A stretch of 35,998 nucleotides of DNA from a virus, in IMG/VR virus record IMGVR_UViG_3300020436_000034, positions 1 through 35,998 of that record. The stretch is one strand, 5' to 3'. The number at the start of each line of letters is the position of its first letter. The stretch's first letter is position 1. Below, piece by piece: positions 1 to 7,700 of this stretch. The position numbers and the translations under genes were made by a program. The notes under the pieces are model-generated. The model saw only the letters and a program-made list of their open reading frames with translations, was not told the origin of the DNA and did no database searches.

Positions 1-65
1 TCACCCTTGCGAGCCGTGATGTTTAGCTTCTGAGCTACATCTGTTATTGCCTTTTTAGTTGCCAT
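1..65 (-). CDS. 5' end of a late gene, cut by the window edge
   Basis: The ATG (63-65) shares one base with the TAA stop of the upstream portal gene (65-67), a TAATG junction that implies translational coupling. The visible 21 residues begin MATKKAITDVAQKLNITARKG, are basic and show no stop before the edge. Position directly after the portal gene suggests a virion assembly or scaffold-type gene, but too little is visible to assign a function. Confidence 0.6.
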   Translation of the reverse strand, partial: MATKKAITDVAQKLNITARKG

Positions 66-2443
66 TACTCCTCGGTTTGTTGTTCTTGTTGCTGTGTCTC
101 TTGTTGCTCAGAGAACCTTTCGTTCTTACCGTCTTCCTTCATGACTTCGAGCTTCTCTTTGAAGTTCTGATCGTCCTCGCGGAATCCGAGCGTGGCCTGA
201 GCCTTGATCGTTTCAATCTCTTTCTTGAACTGGTGCTCCATCTGCAACACCTGCATGTCGAGCTGAGCCTTGAGCTGCAACTCCTGCTTCTTGAACTCAG
301 CCTCCATCTGCATCTCCTGCTGCTTAGCCTGCGAGGCTATCTGCGCAGCCTGCTGGGCCTGCATAGCCTGAGCCTGTGAGTTCTGAGCCGCCGCCTCTTG
401 CTGCTGCTTCATGCGCTTCTTGCGTCGTATGACAAGGAGTCTCTCCGCCTGGTTGACGTCTTTGAGGGAGCGCACAGCCATGGCATCCTCTAGGTCTATA
501 GAGCCCTGCTGGATAGACATCTGTATGTTCTGCTCCAGGAACTCTTTGTCCTTGTCCTCCATCTCCTTCACCACCTGCACCCCGAAGTTGTACATGGAGA
601 GGTTTTTAAAGGAGTTCATCACCCCCATATTCGTCTCTCCGATGGCATTCTCGTAGATCTTGTACAGCACAGACTCCTGTGGGACGATCTGCAAGCACTT
701 GACAACATCGCTACATACCTTCTTGTATAGAAGCATAGAGGCGTTGGTGATGTCGTAGATTGCATTGTTGCCCTGAAGGATTGCATTCTGCTGAACCCCC
801 ACGAGCATGTCGCCCTTAGGTGTCGTCCCGTCCATGGACTCGTTGATACCCGATGTATCTCTGATGAGTTGTAGGTAGTGATTGTACAGGGCTACGAGCT
901 CCTGGATGTTTCGGATGGTATTTCCGATCTCTCTGACGGGAGGGTTTTGGAACCCACCCTCGGGGTTCTTGCTCCTGTAGTAGAACACACCCGTCTGCTC
1001 GTAGATGTCATGGATCTCCAAGGGCTGAAGCTCCCCACCCTTGCCGAGCTGTACGTTTTCCAACCCCTCGATATCTATGACCAGCCCGTCAGGCTTGGCC
1101 TTGGCTACCGCCTGCTGTATCTTAAGGTGTGTCAGCTGCAACATGTCGGCAAACCCCGTGCAGCTCTCTACGAGAGACTTCGGGACCATGCGCCTAAAGT
1201 TTGTAGCAGTGACGGAGTATGAAAGCTCCGCCCTGGACAGGTCGTGAATGTTCTTGGGGACGTTCTTCTTCTTGCCGTAGTCGAATATCTTATCCGTCCC
1301 GATGATGAAGGTGCCGCCGTAGACACATGCGATATCCATCCTGTGTGGCTTTCTACCAAAGACACCCTTTGCCTTCGGCTTGTAGTCCATCCCTTTGAAG
1401 TAGAAGCCAGTGTTTCCGAACCTGCTCTCCTTCTCTTCGAAGTGCATGGCATCTACAGAGATAAACTCAAAGTCCATCAGCTCCACCATGTATTCGTCGT
1501 ACCCGTAGATGGTGCGCATGTATCTGTCGTCATAGTGTGACGAGTTGTATCGAGACGCATCGTTGGAATACTTATCCTTAACCTTGTTGGCTATCTCCTT
1601 GTAGTCCTCCTCCGTGAGCTGATCTCCTGCGATTCTCTTGAGCTCCTGTATGGGGATGCGCTTGATATGTCCAGCGTATACAAGATCCCCGAAGTTGGGG
1701 TCTTCGGTGTAGCTGTGCAAGAACGTAGCGGGGTCGACATATTCGATGTCAATGCCCTTGTTAGGGTCGTTGTTTCTCTTTACTACGGCCATGCCCAGGG
1801 ACACGATGTCCATCACGGCTCTTCTAAATGTAGTATCGTTGAAGTTCGCCCAGTTCAGTGTGAGGCTCGTAGCGAGCTGCGCAGCAACCTCGGCGTCAGT
1901 TTTGATGTTCGTATCCATGAACATCTCGGCCTCCTCCATGGTCTCTGGTATAGACTCTGGGTCCATGTCCAGGACTACACCCGCCTGCTCCTTCAGAGAC
2001 TGAAGCTCCTTACGCGCCTGGACCTGCATCTTGATGCGATCCTTTCTCTTGTTCTTCTCTGAAGAAGAGATAGGGTCTGTAGACTCAAGGTTTGGATACG
2101 GATCTCTAGACAGTATCTTGTTGAGCACTATCTTTACAAACTTAGGCAGTATGGGTACTGGCGTGTAGTCGAGATTCAACAAGCTTCCGTCGCCCTTCTC
2201 TGGTGACAGAGAGTTCAGCAACTGCTTGTATATGGTGGTATCTTGAGTGCCGTTTGCGTAATCTCTGCTTCTGCTGAATATCTTATTTCTTCTTCCGTAC
2301 AGAGAATGAGTGTCAGTGGATTGACCCCACTGAGAATACATAGCCTTTGCATACTGAAGCCCATAAGACTTATCCTGCTTTACAGAATAATCGGCCAGAG
2401 GATCAGGAAAACCCTTCTTGTGTGAGTTATTGCTGCTATACAT
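65..2443 (-). CDS. Portal protein
   Basis: A 792-residue protein lying just downstream of the large terminase, the usual place for the portal ring through which DNA is packaged and ejected. This is a context and architecture call. It has a long mixed alpha/beta body (about residues 1-640) and a C-terminal region (about 650-790) very rich in Gln, Ala, Lys and Glu that should form a coiled coil, as in large podovirus-type and crAss-like portals. An in-frame GTG lies two codons upstream at 2449, but it overlaps a TATATTTG -7 box, so the ATG at 2443 is preferred. Its 3' end overlaps the next gene by one base. Confidence 0.75.
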   Translation of the reverse strand: MYSSNNSHKKGFPDPLADYSVKQDKSYGLQYAKAMYSQWGQSTDTHSLYGRRNKIFSRSRDYANGTQDTTIYKQLLNSLSPEKGDGSLLNLDYTPVPILPKFVKIVLNKILSRDPYPNLESTDPISSSEKNKRKDRIKMQVQARKELQSLKEQAGVVLDMDPESIPETMEEAEMFMDTNIKTDAEVAAQLATSLTLNWANFNDTTFRRAVMDIVSLGMAVVKRNNDPNKGIDIEYVDPATFLHSYTEDPNFGDLVYAGHIKRIPIQELKRIAGDQLTEEDYKEIANKVKDKYSNDASRYNSSHYDDRYMRTIYGYDEYMVELMDFEFISVDAMHFEEKESRFGNTGFYFKGMDYKPKAKGVFGRKPHRMDIACVYGGTFIIGTDKIFDYGKKKNVPKNIHDLSRAELSYSVTATNFRRMVPKSLVESCTGFADMLQLTHLKIQQAVAKAKPDGLVIDIEGLENVQLGKGGELQPLEIHDIYEQTGVFYYRSKNPEGGFQNPPVREIGNTIRNIQELVALYNHYLQLIRDTSGINESMDGTTPKGDMLVGVQQNAILQGNNAIYDITNASMLLYKKVCSDVVKCLQIVPQESVLYKIYENAIGETNMGVMNSFKNLSMYNFGVQVVKEMEDKDKEFLEQNIQMSIQQGSIDLEDAMAVRSLKDVNQAERLLVIRRKKRMKQQQEAAAQNSQAQAMQAQQAAQIASQAKQQEMQMEAEFKKQELQLKAQLDMQVLQMEHQFKKEIETIKAQATLGFREDDQNFKEKLEVMKEDGKNERFSEQQETQQQEQQTEE

Positions 2444-2448
2444 TGGCA

Positions 2449-2456
2449 CAAATATA
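2449..2456 (-). promoter_or_regulatory. Bacteroidota -7 promoter box (TATATTTG) before the portal gene
   Basis: Read on the minus strand the sequence is TATATTTG, a perfect match to the Bacteroidota -7 consensus TAnnTTTG. Its last base lies 6 nt before the first base of the portal ATG, so transcription would begin at or next to the start codon, giving a leaderless or nearly leaderless mRNA. The same box at the same distance occurs at 5009-5016 and 12313-12320. No clear -33 TTTG was found. Confidence 0.5.
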
Positions 2457-2461
2457 CTAAA

Positions 2462-4570
2462 TCAACCGATTGGTTTATACCGTCTAAAAAACTTACGCTC
2501 AGTGAAATCGGTCTTCTCTTTGGGTTTGGACTTCTGAGCCGCAAGAAGAGCCAGGCCAGAGCTTATCGTAAGGTCAAACTTGGTGCGATCGTTGATCTTA
2601 AATCCTATCCAGTCCTCTAGGGTTCTGTTAAGATACATTTTGCCTATATCGCCTGTGTCATAGTTGATACCTACGTGATCGTATATGTACTGTTCTATGG
2701 CGTGGGCGTGAGCCTGTATCACATCCTGTGAGTTTGAAGGGATACCCTTGGTCTTCACGTTCACCTTGGCGTTGGCAGACTTCAGGTGATCTGGCCTGTC
2801 CATTAGGTATCCGTCGTAACCTCTTGATTCAAAGTATCTTACGATACCGTACTTATTGTTTTCCACGAGGAGTGGGTACCCGTAGAAGAACGCAGCCATC
2901 AGTACGTCTTCGTAGAATATCTTGGCCAGGTCTGGCCTAGAGGCGTACTCCACAACGAACATGTTAGAAGGGTTCTCTATGTGAAACTTGTTATAGAGAT
3001 GCAGTGCCCCCTTTGAGCCTCTCCCGTCTACGGTGGAATCCAGGTCGTAGGAGTCTACACCTCCACATCCTCTGTCTGCAAACGGAGCTACCCTCTGTCC
3101 GCCATCAACTTTAGATACATTTCTTTGCTCTTGAGGAGGCATCCATGCCACCCTGAACCTACCGTTCACGTCAGGAGAGAACACCACCTCCTTGTCCTTC
3201 TCCTTCCATATAAAGTTACCCTTGACCACGGGGTTGGGGAACAGTTCGTCGTTGTGTTCTATCTGCTGATAGATCTTACCTATGTTAAAAAGGCTACCCT
3301 CGATGCTGTCTCTAAATGCCTCATCGGTGGTAAACGGAAACTGCCTTACAACCTCGTTAAGCTCGGAGGGGTCATGCTTCAGACTGTCCCTCTCGTTTTT
3401 CAGGTATTGTTTCGATCCCTGAGTAATGTCATCACCATCAATACCCCCCACAGGGTTATCAGGATCTTCAACGACTGGCTGTCCATGGACATCGAAAAAT
3501 CCTTCAAGTGACTGATGGGCTGGGATGAATAGCCTGTAAAGGCCGCTGCGAGTTCTACCATTTGCGTTTCTTTCGTTAGGGTTCGAGTCTTTCCAGAGGT
3601 CCTTGTATTCTTTTCCACCCTTGTCCATAGGGTTTACGGTGCTGCCCACCAGCGCCTTCCCCACAATCTTTCTACCCACGATGAGACACGTCCTCTGGAT
3701 TCTCCAGGCGTCTCGAATGTCTGTGGGCTTCTCCCACTTACCCGCCTCGTCTAGATACAGTATGTGGAGCTTCTCCCCATCATACGCATTGTTTGTGGTG
3801 TTCTTCCAGTTTATGACCGTATTAAGAGCCTCGCCCGTCTGCGAAGTCTTATTCTTCTTCGTGATTCTCTTACTCGGCTCGCGAAAAGCCAGCTCCATGC
3901 GCGGATTGGTCGTTCCATCTTGAATGGGTTTAAAGAAGAAGGGGTAGTGTCTAAACATGTAGACGACCTTCTTCATGAATATGTTCTCCTGCGCGTCCTT
4001 ACCCGTCTTCGACTGTATGCCTAAAAGCTTGTCCTTGACTTGTGTTGCCTCGTCTACCAATACTGATGCACAGATGTTGGTGTATCCAGATCGACGGCAC
4101 TTGGTGTAAAGTTGGCCTATACATCGCGGGTCGGCCTCACACGCAGACATGTGTAAAAAAATGTCCCGCTGGAATGCAAGATAGTAAGGAAACCCTATAT
4201 CGAGCTTCGTCCACTGCAACATCATGTAGTGCCTACCCGTAATATACGTAGCGACACCGTTGTTATAAAACCAAAAACCTTCACGCCTGCGTCGAAACTC
4301 CTCCTCGATATACGGACGAAACTTTTCTCGAAACTCTCTGGGCGTCTCGGACCACTCATCCATAGATTTAATCCTAGACAACTCCTCTGGCATAGGAAGC
4401 CTCTCCCACAGCTGCAGGTGGTCTGGGCGGTCATATCCAGCAATCTCTTCTTTGGGCGGCTGAGCGGGAAGTGCAATGAGTAGATCACCAAGTTGAATAA
4501 CTTCACCCGTTGTACCCTTGGGGCAAATTGAGACAACATCCTGATCATAGTCATCTACCTTGACCAGCAT
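2462..4570 (-). CDS. terL: Terminase large subunit (packaging ATPase-nuclease)
   Basis: A 702-residue motor protein that would cut concatemers and drive DNA into the procapsid. Visible elements: a Walker A-like segment KCRRSGYTN near 158-166, a Walker B segment ILYLDEAGK near 270-278, a coupling-type GST at 309-311, and an RNase H-like nuclease half with acidic residues at D506 (GGVDSYD), E570 (LVENNKYG) and D661/D666 near the C-terminus. The Walker A is degenerate, with Tyr where the catalytic Lys is expected, although the Arg-Arg pair typical of TerL is kept. The gene is 18 bp upstream of the portal gene. A 43-residue basic ORF overlaps its start. Confidence 0.88.
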   Translation of the reverse strand: MLVKVDDYDQDVVSICPKGTTGEVIQLGDLLIALPAQPPKEEIAGYDRPDHLQLWERLPMPEELSRIKSMDEWSETPREFREKFRPYIEEEFRRRREGFWFYNNGVATYITGRHYMMLQWTKLDIGFPYYLAFQRDIFLHMSACEADPRCIGQLYTKCRRSGYTNICASVLVDEATQVKDKLLGIQSKTGKDAQENIFMKKVVYMFRHYPFFFKPIQDGTTNPRMELAFREPSKRITKKNKTSQTGEALNTVINWKNTTNNAYDGEKLHILYLDEAGKWEKPTDIRDAWRIQRTCLIVGRKIVGKALVGSTVNPMDKGGKEYKDLWKDSNPNERNANGRTRSGLYRLFIPAHQSLEGFFDVHGQPVVEDPDNPVGGIDGDDITQGSKQYLKNERDSLKHDPSELNEVVRQFPFTTDEAFRDSIEGSLFNIGKIYQQIEHNDELFPNPVVKGNFIWKEKDKEVVFSPDVNGRFRVAWMPPQEQRNVSKVDGGQRVAPFADRGCGGVDSYDLDSTVDGRGSKGALHLYNKFHIENPSNMFVVEYASRPDLAKIFYEDVLMAAFFYGYPLLVENNKYGIVRYFESRGYDGYLMDRPDHLKSANAKVNVKTKGIPSNSQDVIQAHAHAIEQYIYDHVGINYDTGDIGKMYLNRTLEDWIGFKINDRTKFDLTISSGLALLAAQKSKPKEKTDFTERKFFRRYKPIG

Positions 4571-4682
4571 AAGACTTCTTGTAGTTTACCGAACCCTTGT
4601 TCTTAGACTGCTTCGTCTTAGCGTGAACACCCTTGCGTCTTACACGCTTCTTCTTGTAGTTGTTTACTTGGATTTTAGCCAT
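4551..4682 (-). CDS. Small basic protein overlapping the terminase start
   Basis: A 43-residue ORF beginning MAKIQVNNYKKKRVRRKG and ending NYKKSYAGQGR. Nearly half of its residues are Lys or Arg, and it has no membrane segment. It overlaps the terminase start by 20 nt in another frame, suggesting translational coupling. Small, highly basic proteins of this sort are common beside phage packaging genes and may bind nucleic acid. No function is assigned. Confidence 0.65.
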   Translation of the reverse strand: MAKIQVNNYKKKRVRRKGVHAKTKQSKNKGSVNYKKSYAGQGR

Positions 4683-4696
4683 TGTATTGAATTTAG

Positions 4697-4770
4697 TACG
4701 CCCGACAGGATTCGAACCTGTGACCGTCTGCTTAGAAGGCAGATGCTCTATCCAGCTGAGCTACGAGCGC
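4697..4770 (-). tRNA. tRNA-Arg (anticodon UCU)
   Basis: On the minus strand a 74-nt cloverleaf is readable: acceptor GCGCTCG paired with CGGGCGT, a D-arm with GCTGGATAGAGC, an anticodon arm TCTGC-CTTCTAA-GCAGA with anticodon TCT, and a T-arm CAGG-TTCGAAT-CCTG. CCA is not encoded; the 3' end reads A then CTA. It decodes AGA. It lies between terminase and the 75-residue gene, and AGA codons are visible in the N-terminal part of the portal gene. Confidence 0.95.
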
Positions 4771-4776
4771 ATGGGG

Positions 4777-5004
4777 TTACCTGCTCCGCCTACGCCTGGG
4801 CCTGTTGTTGGCCCTGTTTTGAGATTCTGGACGAGGGGTTGTCTTGTCAGACGTACCTATGTGCGATTCGTCGAGACCGTCACCGTTTCCGTATGTACCC
4901 TTACGGCGGTTTACCTTATTCAAAGAAGCCCTGTACTTTTTGGCTTTTCCGCCCTTTCCGTACTTCTTGTACTCCTTATCGTAGTCTCGCTTTTTGAGCT
5001 TCAT
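4777..5004 (-). CDS. Small basic protein between two tRNA genes
   Basis: A 75-residue protein with a Lys/Arg/Tyr-rich first half (KLKKRDYDKEYKKYGKGGK) and a second half with NGDGLDESHIGT and an Arg-rich end RPRRRRSR. The centre resembles the short GDG-x-H region of small phage proteins related to degenerate HNH proteins, but the usual His pair is incomplete, so this is only a suggestion. A TATATTTG box lies 5 nt before the ATG, which supports expression from its own promoter. Confidence 0.65.
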   Translation of the reverse strand: MKLKKRDYDKEYKKYGKGGKAKKYRASLNKVNRRKGTYGNGDGLDESHIGTSDKTTPRPESQNRANNRPRRRRSR

Positions 5005-5008
5005 GGTA

Positions 5009-5016
5009 CAAATATA
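5009..5016 (-). promoter_or_regulatory. Bacteroidota -7 promoter box (TATATTTG)
   Basis: TATATTTG on the minus strand, ending 5 nt before the ATG of the 75-residue gene, matches TAnnTTTG. It sits between that gene and tRNA-Ile, so it could also drive tRNA-Arg and the terminase and portal genes downstream. The geometry matches the boxes at 2449 and 12313 and predicts a leaderless transcript. Confidence 0.5.
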
Positions 5017-5024
5017 ATAAATTG

Positions 5025-5098
5025 TTGGGGCGGCGGGACTTGAACCCGCGACTTCCTGTGTATAAGACAGACGCTCTAACCAACTGAACTACGCCCCA
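5025..5098 (-). tRNA. tRNA-Ile (anticodon UAU)
   Basis: A 74-nt cloverleaf on the minus strand: acceptor TGGGGCG paired with CGCCCCA, D-arm GTTC/GAGC, anticodon arm TCTGT-CTTATAC-ACAGG and T-arm GCGGG-TTCAAGT-CCCGC. With the standard 7-nt loop the anticodon is TAT, reading AUA. Bacteria usually read AUA with a lysidine-modified CAU tRNA, so a UAU tRNA on a phage is noteworthy. CCA is not encoded. Confidence 0.92.
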
Positions 5099-5146
5099 GT
5101 TGATAAGCCCATTTGCGTAGAGGGCCGCCTGACGAAAACCAACAAC

Positions 5147-5290
5147 TCAGTCCTCGAACTCATCGTTCCAGGAATCCTCCCAGAACTTGTAATCTGTTCT
5201 ATTGTATTGCCATACTATTTTTTTCCAATCATTTAGAGAATCTTTCAGCGAAACCTCCGCTGTAGTCTTTTGTTTCTTCGATCCCTCCAT
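5147..5290 (-). CDS. Small Trp- and Asp-rich ORF overlapping the next gene
   Basis: A 47-residue ORF starting MEGSKKQKTTAEVSLKDSLN and ending FWEDSWNDEFED. Its first 62 nt lie inside the 95-residue gene in another frame; the rest fills otherwise empty DNA before tRNA-Ile. The C-terminal half, with four Trp and a strongly acidic tail, looks protein-like rather than random, but no start signal or family could be recognised. Confidence 0.4.
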   Translation of the reverse strand: MEGSKKQKTTAEVSLKDSLNDWKKIVWQYNRTDYKFWEDSWNDEFED

Positions 5291-5516
5291 TAGTCTGTAA
5301 GTCTTTGATCATTTGTTCCAACCTCTGTCTTTCGACTATGAGTTCCTTGCAATCTGTAGCCGTCTGCTTGATAGACTGCAACTCTGCCTTACGTGCGCTT
5401 CCGTTGATCTCGGGGTCCACTGGCTTCTTGATCTCATCTATCATGTTGTTGATGGCATCCTCCATACTCTCTAAGAGTCTTCGGGCGGCATCAACTGTTG
5501 TGAACTTCTTCGACAT
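5229..5516 (-). CDS. Hypothetical coiled-coil protein
   Basis: A 95-residue protein with two predicted helices. The first (residues 8-32) contains DAARRLLESMEDAINNMIDE; the second (about 45-75) contains KQTATDCKELIVERQRLEQM and has the heptad pattern of a coiled coil. The Gly-rich tail KDYSGGFAERFSK is probably disordered. It overlaps the GroES-like gene by 26 nt, so the two are probably co-translated. Size and position near terminase would allow a small-terminase-like role, but no HTH was seen, so it stays hypothetical. Confidence 0.7.
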   Translation of the reverse strand: MSKKFTTVDAARRLLESMEDAINNMIDEIKKPVDPEINGSARKAELQSIKQTATDCKELIVERQRLEQMIKDLQTNGGIEETKDYSGGFAERFSK

Positions 5517-6096
5517 ATAGCAGATCTTGTGTTCTAGTTCTGTAGTACTCCTTACCGTCTATCTTGATGCGGTAGTCTCGGTTTTCTTTGAATCCGACAA
5601 CGTCCCCCACTTTCAGTCCAAGATCTTCAATCCCGTTAGACGTAAAAGCGACACGACCCTTTGTAGGTAGCTTCTCTTCAAGTTCGACAACTTCGATAAC
5701 ATCTGACTTTGTTTTTAGTTCTTCCTGATCCACGGGCTCCAAGAGCGACCACCCTGTAAGGGGCCTGATCTTTCCATCCTTCTTGCTCTTGTATGCTATG
5801 GCTTGATTGTTGAGCGCCTCCTCGTTGTACTTGACGATGTAGTGGTCATCATCTCCCGTGAGAACTTGACCACCCTGCATAACCACCAGGTGGTGAAAAT
5901 AAAGAGTGTCCCCAGGCTCTACGCCTGTATCGTATTTAAAAGGAGATGCAACCACAGGTCCCTCTGTAACCCTGTAGTTGAACTCGCCCATTTCGTCCCA
6001 CTTGCTGTCTATGTACAGCTCGGTTCCGTTGGACATGGTGATGGTGTCGTTGATGAGCTTTTCAAGCTTTACGACAAAGAAATTGAAGGTTTTCAT
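5491..6096 (-). CDS. GroES-like co-chaperonin
   Basis: A 201-residue protein with the beta-rich pattern of the GroES/Cpn10 fold: an early segment PGDTLYFHHLVVMQGG (mobile-loop region) and a C-terminal segment GLKVGDVVGFKENRDYRIKI followed by DGKEYYRTRTQDLLYVEE, which matches the GDxVxF...idGkeY...r..dil pattern of Cpn10. GroES is usually about 95 residues, so this one has long inserts. Phage co-chaperonins (T4 gp31 is the model) team with host GroEL to fold capsid protein. Position in the late block fits that. The call rests on pattern only. Confidence 0.6.
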   Translation of the reverse strand: MKTFNFFVVKLEKLINDTITMSNGTELYIDSKWDEMGEFNYRVTEGPVVASPFKYDTGVEPGDTLYFHHLVVMQGGQVLTGDDDHYIVKYNEEALNNQAIAYKSKKDGKIRPLTGWSLLEPVDQEELKTKSDVIEVVELEEKLPTKGRVAFTSNGIEDLGLKVGDVVGFKENRDYRIKIDGKEYYRTRTQDLLYVEEVHNS

Positions 6097-6105
6097 TTTA
6101 TTTAA

Positions 6106-6435
6106 TTAGTAGCTAGGGGAAGGGCTGGAGGATCCACCTCCACCGCCACCGCCACCTCCGCTGGAGTATCCGCCTCCACCTCCGCCCCTTGACGAAGATA
6201 CAGAAACACGTGGGGCGTTTGCAACAAATTCTTCATTTTTTAAAGAAATCTGTATCGACACGATCTTTTGAGCAGCCTCTGCTGTAAGCGGTACAAGGAT
6301 ATCGTGAGGAGATGAGACGTGTCTACCTCCCACCATTGCCCCCTGACTTATGTGCACATGATACGGACCAGAGTACGGGGTGCCGTCTGGTCTTGCAAAC
6401 TCTGTGCCGTCGGTCACCAAATTCTCTCTAACCAT
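6106..6435 (-). CDS. Hypothetical structural-type protein with poly-Gly tail
   Basis: A 109-residue protein. The first 75 residues contain DGTPYSGPYHVHISQGAMVG followed by RHVSSPHDILVPL, a His-containing beta pattern that recurs in small marine phage virion proteins. The end is low complexity: two runs of six and nine Gly flanked by Ser, then SSPSPSY, giving a flexible tail. It sits 2 bp after the 238-residue gene, in the same operon. A minor virion protein is likely but not proven. Confidence 0.65.
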   Translation of the reverse strand: MVRENLVTDGTEFARPDGTPYSGPYHVHISQGAMVGGRHVSSPHDILVPLTAEAAQKIVSIQISLKNEEFVANAPRVSVSSSRGGGGGGYSSGGGGGGGGGSSSPSPSY

Positions 6436-6437
6436 CT

Positions 6438-7154
6438 TTACAGTATGCTAAAGTCCACATTAAAGGCAGAGGGAGGATTTGGGGTGTACTTATTACCTGG
6501 TATATAGTGTGCCCTAAAGTCGCCAATCTTCATCTTACCGTTGTTAAGATAAGCACCTCCAACCACAAGAACGCCAGGCTGTGGATTAACGTTAGTGTCA
6601 TACGGGAAAAACGGAAAAGCTATAGGGTCTTGAGTGTTGCTTTTCGTAAATATGTCCTGAGCTCTAACCGAGCTGACCTGAAAGACAACTAGAACGGTCC
6701 CGTCCCCCAGATCTACTATAGAGGCTATCTTAAGCCTGTCGTCAAATATGAACATATTGATTTCAGGTTGACTCAGATTGCCTGTAGGTGGACCACACCC
6801 TATGTAGGAATTCTTCTGGCTCACTAGTCTACAGCTATCAGAAAGCTGCTGAGGTATGTCTTGTAGGTCTGCTCCTGCAAACTGAACAAATTCCTGTATG
6901 TTGGTCCTAACAAATGTCCCCACGAAAGACACCTTGGGGTATATGGGGAAGTTGCAAGAAATTCCAAAGGGGCCTGCTAGAAATTGCTGAAGCACTGAAA
7001 GGAGGTCAAGCTGAACATCTTCGTTCGAAGAATAGGGGCTAGAATCAAATGACACCGAAGCGGATATAGTTTCTGGAGCATACCACTCCCATATTGTGCT
7101 GGGTGGCATAACCTTAGTCCCGCCTCTTGTTTTTCTTTTCTTGTACCTAGCCAT
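6438..7154 (-). CDS. Hypothetical virion protein
   Basis: A 238-residue protein with a basic N-terminus (ARYKKRKTRGGTK) followed by a beta-rich body without membrane segments. It contains PGVLVVGGAYLNNGKMKIGD near the end and is rich in Pro, Phe and Asn. It is closely packed between other late genes, with a 2-bp gap on the downstream side. Composition and position suggest a structural or connector role. No family recognised. Confidence 0.65.
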   Translation of the reverse strand: MARYKKRKTRGGTKVMPPSTIWEWYAPETISASVSFDSSPYSSNEDVQLDLLSVLQQFLAGPFGISCNFPIYPKVSFVGTFVRTNIQEFVQFAGADLQDIPQQLSDSCRLVSQKNSYIGCGPPTGNLSQPEINMFIFDDRLKIASIVDLGDGTVLVVFQVSSVRAQDIFTKSNTQDPIAFPFFPYDTNVNPQPGVLVVGGAYLNNGKMKIGDFRAHYIPGNKYTPNPPSAFNVDFSIL

Positions 7155-7155
7155 C

Positions 7156-7392
7156 TTAAAAGTTTAGGTCGTATTCTAGTATACACGGCATGCAGTCTAC
7201 AGACTTCCATAGCATCTGACCCCCGTCATTCTGTATGTAAACCAGGTACCGCTTCACTCCGTATTTGTAAAGATGTTCGTCATCAAGCACTATGGCGCTG
7301 ACCTCTCCAGAGCCTGCACGCATACCGACATAGTATGCCATGGCGTCCTTCGGGTCTCTGCCGATTATAATCTTTCTAATAACTCCATTCAT
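7156..7392 (-). CDS. Small conserved-looking late protein
   Basis: A 78-residue beta-rich protein with ordered segments IRKIIIGRDPKDAMAYYVGM and VKRYLVYIQNDGGQMLWKSV. The pattern (two beta-hairpins, few charges) looks like a compact folded domain. Its ATG overlaps the last base of the preceding gene and it ends 2 bp before the next, so it is part of one operon. No family name can be given. Confidence 0.65.
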   Translation of the reverse strand: MNGVIRKIIIGRDPKDAMAYYVGMRAGSGEVSAIVLDDEHLYKYGVKRYLVYIQNDGGQMLWKSVDCMPCILEYDLNF

Positions 7393-7676
7393 CAGTTCAA
7401 TGAAATACCGAGCCCGTCTAAGAGGTTGTCTAGGTCTGGACCCCTCCTCTCTTCGTAGCTCTTGTCTATAAAATCAATTAGCGTATCGAGCTCTTCGCGA
7501 TTGTCGAGAATGTAGTTATACATAGCTCTCATGTTAGACATGCTCTCGTCGATGGGCTCCAAAACACCAGCCACAAAGATAGAAAGAACTCGGTCTCTCA
7601 TTTCGTACTGATCTAAAAGCGCCTCGTACTCCATGAAAAGACGCTGCACCTCCATCAAAAAATCGTCTTCTTCCAT
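7392..7676 (-). CDS. Hypothetical acidic helical protein
   Basis: A 94-residue, strongly acidic and mostly helical protein beginning MEEDDFLMEVQRLFMEYEA and ending DLDNLLDGLGISLN. It is the first gene of the minus-strand operon that runs to 4551, diverging from the winged-helix gene at 7701 across only 24 bp. No motif recognised. Confidence 0.65.
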   Translation of the reverse strand: MEEDDFLMEVQRLFMEYEALLDQYEMRDRVLSIFVAGVLEPIDESMSNMRAMYNYILDNREELDTLIDFIDKSYEERRGPDLDNLLDGLGISLN

Positions 7677-7700
7677 ATCTTGTGGGTTAATTAAGTGAAA

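Noticed and set aside
878-2062. Long plus-strand ORFs over the portal gene
   Set aside because: They lie antisense to a clear structural gene with better codon and domain evidence and have no start signals.
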